The notes beneath the pieces were generated by a model, which saw nothing but the letters and a program-made list of their open reading frames with translations, was not told where the DNA came from and did no database searches. A DNA stretch of 11,645 nt from Conidiobolus incongruus B7586 (lineage: Eukaryota > Entomophthoromycota > Entomophthoromycetes > Entomophthorales > Conidiobolaceae): NCBI GenBank assembly GCA_000697335.1, contig JNEM01015294.1:1-11645 (forward strand), written 5' to 3'. This document shows, in pieces, positions 8,501 through 11,645 of this stretch. Made by a program: the position numbers and the translations under genes. The first letter of the stretch is position 1. Each line of letters starts with the position of its first letter.

Positions 8501-8508
8501 TATATAAA
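8501..8508 (+). promoter_or_regulatory. TATA-like element of paralog B
   Basis: TATATAAA begins 54 bases before the ATG at 8555, nearly the same offset as the TATA-like site of paralog A (56). The shared position is the main support; composition alone would produce such sites often. Confidence 0.38.
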
Positions 8509-8543
8509 TTGTATCAACGACTAAAATACAACATATTTTCTAA

Positions 8544-8558
8544 ATGAAATTAATATGA
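8544..8558 (+). promoter_or_regulatory. Four-codon upstream ORF overlapping the start of paralog B
   Basis: An ATG at 8544 opens the frame MKLI and stops at the TGA at 8556-8558, which overlaps the gene's ATG as ATGA. Such an overlap could allow reinitiation or leaky scanning, if the transcript includes it. Confidence 0.3.
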
Positions 8559-9766
8559 AAGTAATCTTTTTTACTTTGTTGTCTTTGATATACACTCATT
8601 CAATCTTGGGTTTAAAATGCAGTTCGGTTCTTGCTCGTCCCAACATTTATAAAATGTCAGACCAAGATAGAAATAGATATTTTGATGCTGTAAAATGGCT
8701 CAACTCAGGATTAAAACCAACCCGTTGGGATAAATTCGCTAGAAAGCATGTACAATATTACGATGGTGTACATTCAAATGCAAAGTTTTTTGCTTGGCAT
8801 AGAAGATATCTTGCTGAATTAGAAAGCATGTTAAGAGAATATGATCCCAAGGTCAGAATTCCCTATTGGGATTGGACAGTCCATTATAATAATATGCACG
8901 ATGATCCTATTTGGAAGTGGTTCGGAAAAACTGGAAATCCTAATAAAAACAATTGTGTTACTCAAGGTGTATTCGCAAACTTTAAAGTTTATTATGGAGG
9001 AAGCATGGATGAGAAACCTTCTATAAGATGCTTCAAAAGGAATTCAAAATTTGAACAAGTATTCACAGGAGAAAAAAATTACGTTAACCGTGAAATCATT
9101 GACCATCCTGATCCTGACGAATTTTGGACAAATATGGAGGGAGTTCCACATGCCCATACTCATAATGGTATCGGAGAAGACTTCTTAGGACATATTTCCA
9201 CGAACGATCCTCTTTTCTTCTCTCACCACGCTTTTATAGATATGGTATGGTATGTCAGGCAAATAAGACACTCCGATTGGGGAGATAAGCTTTATCCAAA
9301 AGATAATGGTGATCCTAATCCTCAACTGCCTGGATATAATGAAAGAGTTAAAGATACTTTTAATATTACTGCTTATTGTTACACTTATAAAGAAGATAAC
9401 TTTTCGTTCAGTAAAAGTGATAGCAGGAATGTTAGAATTGAATCTGCAGGATCGCCCCAACCAGAACAGTTTACTCCTCTGTCATCCATACTAAGATCCT
9501 TGAGTATTTCAGATGAAGAAATTAATCAGAATGCCATCAAATATGTTCTAAATAACGTTGTTGGTCCCATTGGAGGTGAATCGCCAAATATTAACAATTC
9601 ACCATGTGAATTAATTCCATTACAAAAGCCTTTGCCCATCAGTTTCATTAGAAAAATGAAGTATAATGAAACTAAAATCAGACAAGCTGAAAGAACAGAA
9701 GCTTTGTTCATTAGTAATAAGAACAAAGAGTGCTTGGCCAATTCAATTCCAAGTTTAAGTTTATAA
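8555..9766 (+). CDS. Secreted tyrosinase-family type-3 copper oxidase, paralog B (403 aa)
   Basis: Second intron-free copy, same strand, about 4.5 kb downstream of paralog A and about 60-65% identical to it by eye. Residues 1-19 (MKVIFFTLLSLIYTHSILG) are a signal peptide. Copper ligands are in register with A: H65, H73, H82 (FFAWHRRYL), H199, H203 (HAHTHNG) and HH 224-225 in DPLFFSHHAFID. E195, four residues before H199, corresponds to the family's water-holding Glu. A200 replaces the Asn found after this His in monophenol-hydroxylating members. H201 adds an extra His inside the CuB motif. Cysteines 22, 134, 159, 275, 351 and 393 are conserved. The YTY core-closing motif is at 276-278. Sequons at N270, N282, N347 and N371 make this copy more heavily glycosylatable than A. 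The C-terminus carries a five-residue longer tail after the conserved last Cys region. The ATG at 8555 is the first in frame before the signal peptide. No breaks are seen; the copy looks functional. Confidence 0.95.
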   Translation: MKVIFFTLLSLIYTHSILGLKCSSVLARPNIYKMSDQDRNRYFDAVKWLNSGLKPTRWDKFARKHVQYYDGVHSNAKFFAWHRRYLAELESMLREYDPKVRIPYWDWTVHYNNMHDDPIWKWFGKTGNPNKNNCVTQGVFANFKVYYGGSMDEKPSIRCFKRNSKFEQVFTGEKNYVNREIIDHPDPDEFWTNMEGVPHAHTHNGIGEDFLGHISTNDPLFFSHHAFIDMVWYVRQIRHSDWGDKLYPKDNGDPNPQLPGYNERVKDTFNITAYCYTYKEDNFSFSKSDSRNVRIESAGSPQPEQFTPLSSILRSLSISDEEINQNAIKYVLNNVVGPIGGESPNINNSPCELIPLQKPLPISFIRKMKYNETKIRQAERTEALFISNKNKECLANSIPSLSL

Positions 9767-9778
9767 AATTATCTTTAA

Positions 9779-9784
9779 AATAAA
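9779..9784 (+). promoter_or_regulatory. Possible polyadenylation signal of paralog B
   Basis: AATAAA lies 13 bases after the TAA stop of paralog B. The hexamer is frequent in this AT-rich DNA, so only its closeness to the stop supports it. Confidence 0.25.
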
Positions 9785-11645
9785 TAATTTATAAGTTATT
9801 TTTTAATAATTCTAGCCCAATCTAAAATGATGTACATTATGCCAACCGATATCTGGACATAATTGCGCTTACCTCTATTTATTATGCACTGAATCTTAGA
9901 ACTTTATTTTTGTAGATAATTGATTGAAATATGTTTATACACGGATAACTCTACTAATTTTTTTATTTAATTTGTATATATTTAATTTTGTTTATATCAT
10001 GACTGATTCCAAGTATTACATATAGATTTTCTCAGAGTTGATAAATTCATCAATATCAATCATGATTGTTGAATAGACTGAATTCAAGTCGGAATATGTA
10101 AAAAACTCTGAAATACAAACTCTTAATTATATCTATTTTTAACTTTCCACTTTCTAAATATATATTTTTATATAGTATAGCAATTTTGATTTACTTTTAT
10201 TTCAATTTATTGAAATATAGAAAATATAGATACTAATTTTGAAAAAATCATTTTTAATAGTTTAATACAATCATCTTAAATTATCAGGTACATATACTAA
10301 AGGAAAATTCCAAATTTTTTTCAAGTGAAACTATTGTAAATATTGGTTAAAATAACTGATCAAACCCAATGGTGAAAGTAATTCATTAAGTTAAAAAGCA
10401 TAAGAGTCAGGAAATATATGAACTGGATAATGGAAAATAAATCTTTTTGGACAGTGAACGTTATGATGTTTTTATAATAAATTTATAATAGTAATTAGTG
10501 GTAAATTTATTATATTACAAATGAACAATCAAAAAATATAATAAAATCAATATATCAGTAAGCTTATTTAAAATTTGAATATATCAATAATTATAAAATT
10601 TTAAATTATTATTATAAATATAATTAAATTATTATATAAGATTAATAAAGATAGTTATAGATCTGTGGAAGGAGTAATCATCAATAATAATAAGAATTGA
10701 ATAATAAGATATTAAAATTAAAATAAAATATATATTAATTTAACGAATGGTGTTATTATAATTAAATTTGAAAATATATATCTATTAATTAAAGAATAAT
10801 ATAAAATTTTGAAATGTATAAATGTTTTAATAACTAGTATATAATATTTTATTTATTAATATTATATGGACTTTTTAATTCAATAATAATTAAATATTAA
10901 ATTATTAAATGCATTATTCATAAGATGTAAGATAATTATGTCTTATATAACTAAATAATTGATAAAAAATTCAAAATAAGTTATAATATTGATTCTAATA
11001 TATTTTTTGATTTTTTTCTTGTTATATTATAATTCAAATAAAATGGAAATATTAAAATTAATTATTTTAAAATAAAATTTTACTTATATTAATATTTAGT
11101 TAATATATACTTATATATGATATATTTAATACAATTATTCTTTATATCATTTTATATTACTTGATATTTTTATTAATTTTAGATCAATTTGATAAATTAT
11201 AAATTTGTTATAACTTAATAATATATATAATATTAATTTAACTAAATATCTTAGCCTTTTTTTATAATATATTATTATTATTTTATATTTATTATTAATA
11301 AGTTTTCATCTAAAGTTTATATAATTATTATTAATATTATGATTATATTACACTAAATAATAAATATAATTTTATACATTTATATGAAATATTATATTTC
11401 AATTTTTTAATCAATATACTGATATATAAGAATTTATAAAAAAAAAGTTATAATATAAAAATCATTTATATATTTACCTATAGCTTAAATAATTATTAAC
11501 TAAATTAATTTAAATTAAGATATATAATTAAGATATATTAGCTGATTATTATTTTATAATTTAAATAATAGGAATTTTTTATCATTGAAAATAAATAACA
11601 GATATTTTAATATATAAAATATAAAAAATTAATATATAATATATA
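9785..11645. other. Long AT-rich spacer, no gene recognised
   Basis: The first 200 bases are slightly richer in G+C, then composition falls to nearly pure A/T toward the window end, with poly-A/T runs and TA-rich strings. No open frame, RNA gene or structured repeat was found. Confidence 0.65.

Noticed and set aside
8841-9741. Other-frame and antisense open frames inside paralog B
   Set aside because: Shadows of the tyrosinase frame without recognisable protein features.
9788-9905. Minus-strand open run of about 37 codons after paralog B
   Set aside because: No Met-led frame, family or conservation; such a length is expected by chance.

Overview
The window is eukaryotic and extremely A+T-rich: coding stretches look roughly 60-65% A+T and most spacers well above 80%. 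Two intact intron-free genes, one mariner-type DNA transposon and a G+C-richer reverse-transcriptase-like fossil lie in a gene-poor background. This could fit an enlarged, repeat-bearing genome of an AT-rich parasite such as a microsporidian or a myxozoan, or another AT-rich protist. That placement is inference only: no rRNA, tRNA or lineage marker gene is visible.

Layout. 1-1500: low-complexity AT sequence with a possible degraded mariner end near 565-690 and a perfect AT inverted repeat at 1431-1459. 1600-1800: a 9-bp triplet repeat inside a short decayed open stretch. About 1945-2280: a G+C-rich island holding scattered reverse-transcriptase-like fragments. 2773-2886: promoter region with a dyad and a TATA-like site. 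2887-4083: tyrosinase-family gene A. 4084-5292: spacer. 5293-6854: a mariner element bounded by 32-34 bp inverted repeats and TA, with a six-times stopped transposase frame on the minus strand and an exact 243-bp tandem duplication. 6857-8500: spacer. 8555-9766: tyrosinase-family gene B. 9767-11645: AT-rich spacer without a recognisable gene.

The two tyrosinase-family proteins are direct-repeat paralogs about 60-65% identical by eye. Both have a signal peptide, all six copper-binding histidines, six conserved cysteines and a shared C-terminal module, so both look like functional secreted type-3 copper oxidases. Both lack the Asn after the first CuB histidine that is associated with monophenol hydroxylation, which suggests catechol-oxidase-like (diphenolase) activity, for example cross-linking or darkening of an extracellular coat. 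The mariner lies between them and appears dead. No new multi-gene system is evident. The most interesting points are the secreted oxidase pair in this compositional setting and the structure of the transposon.
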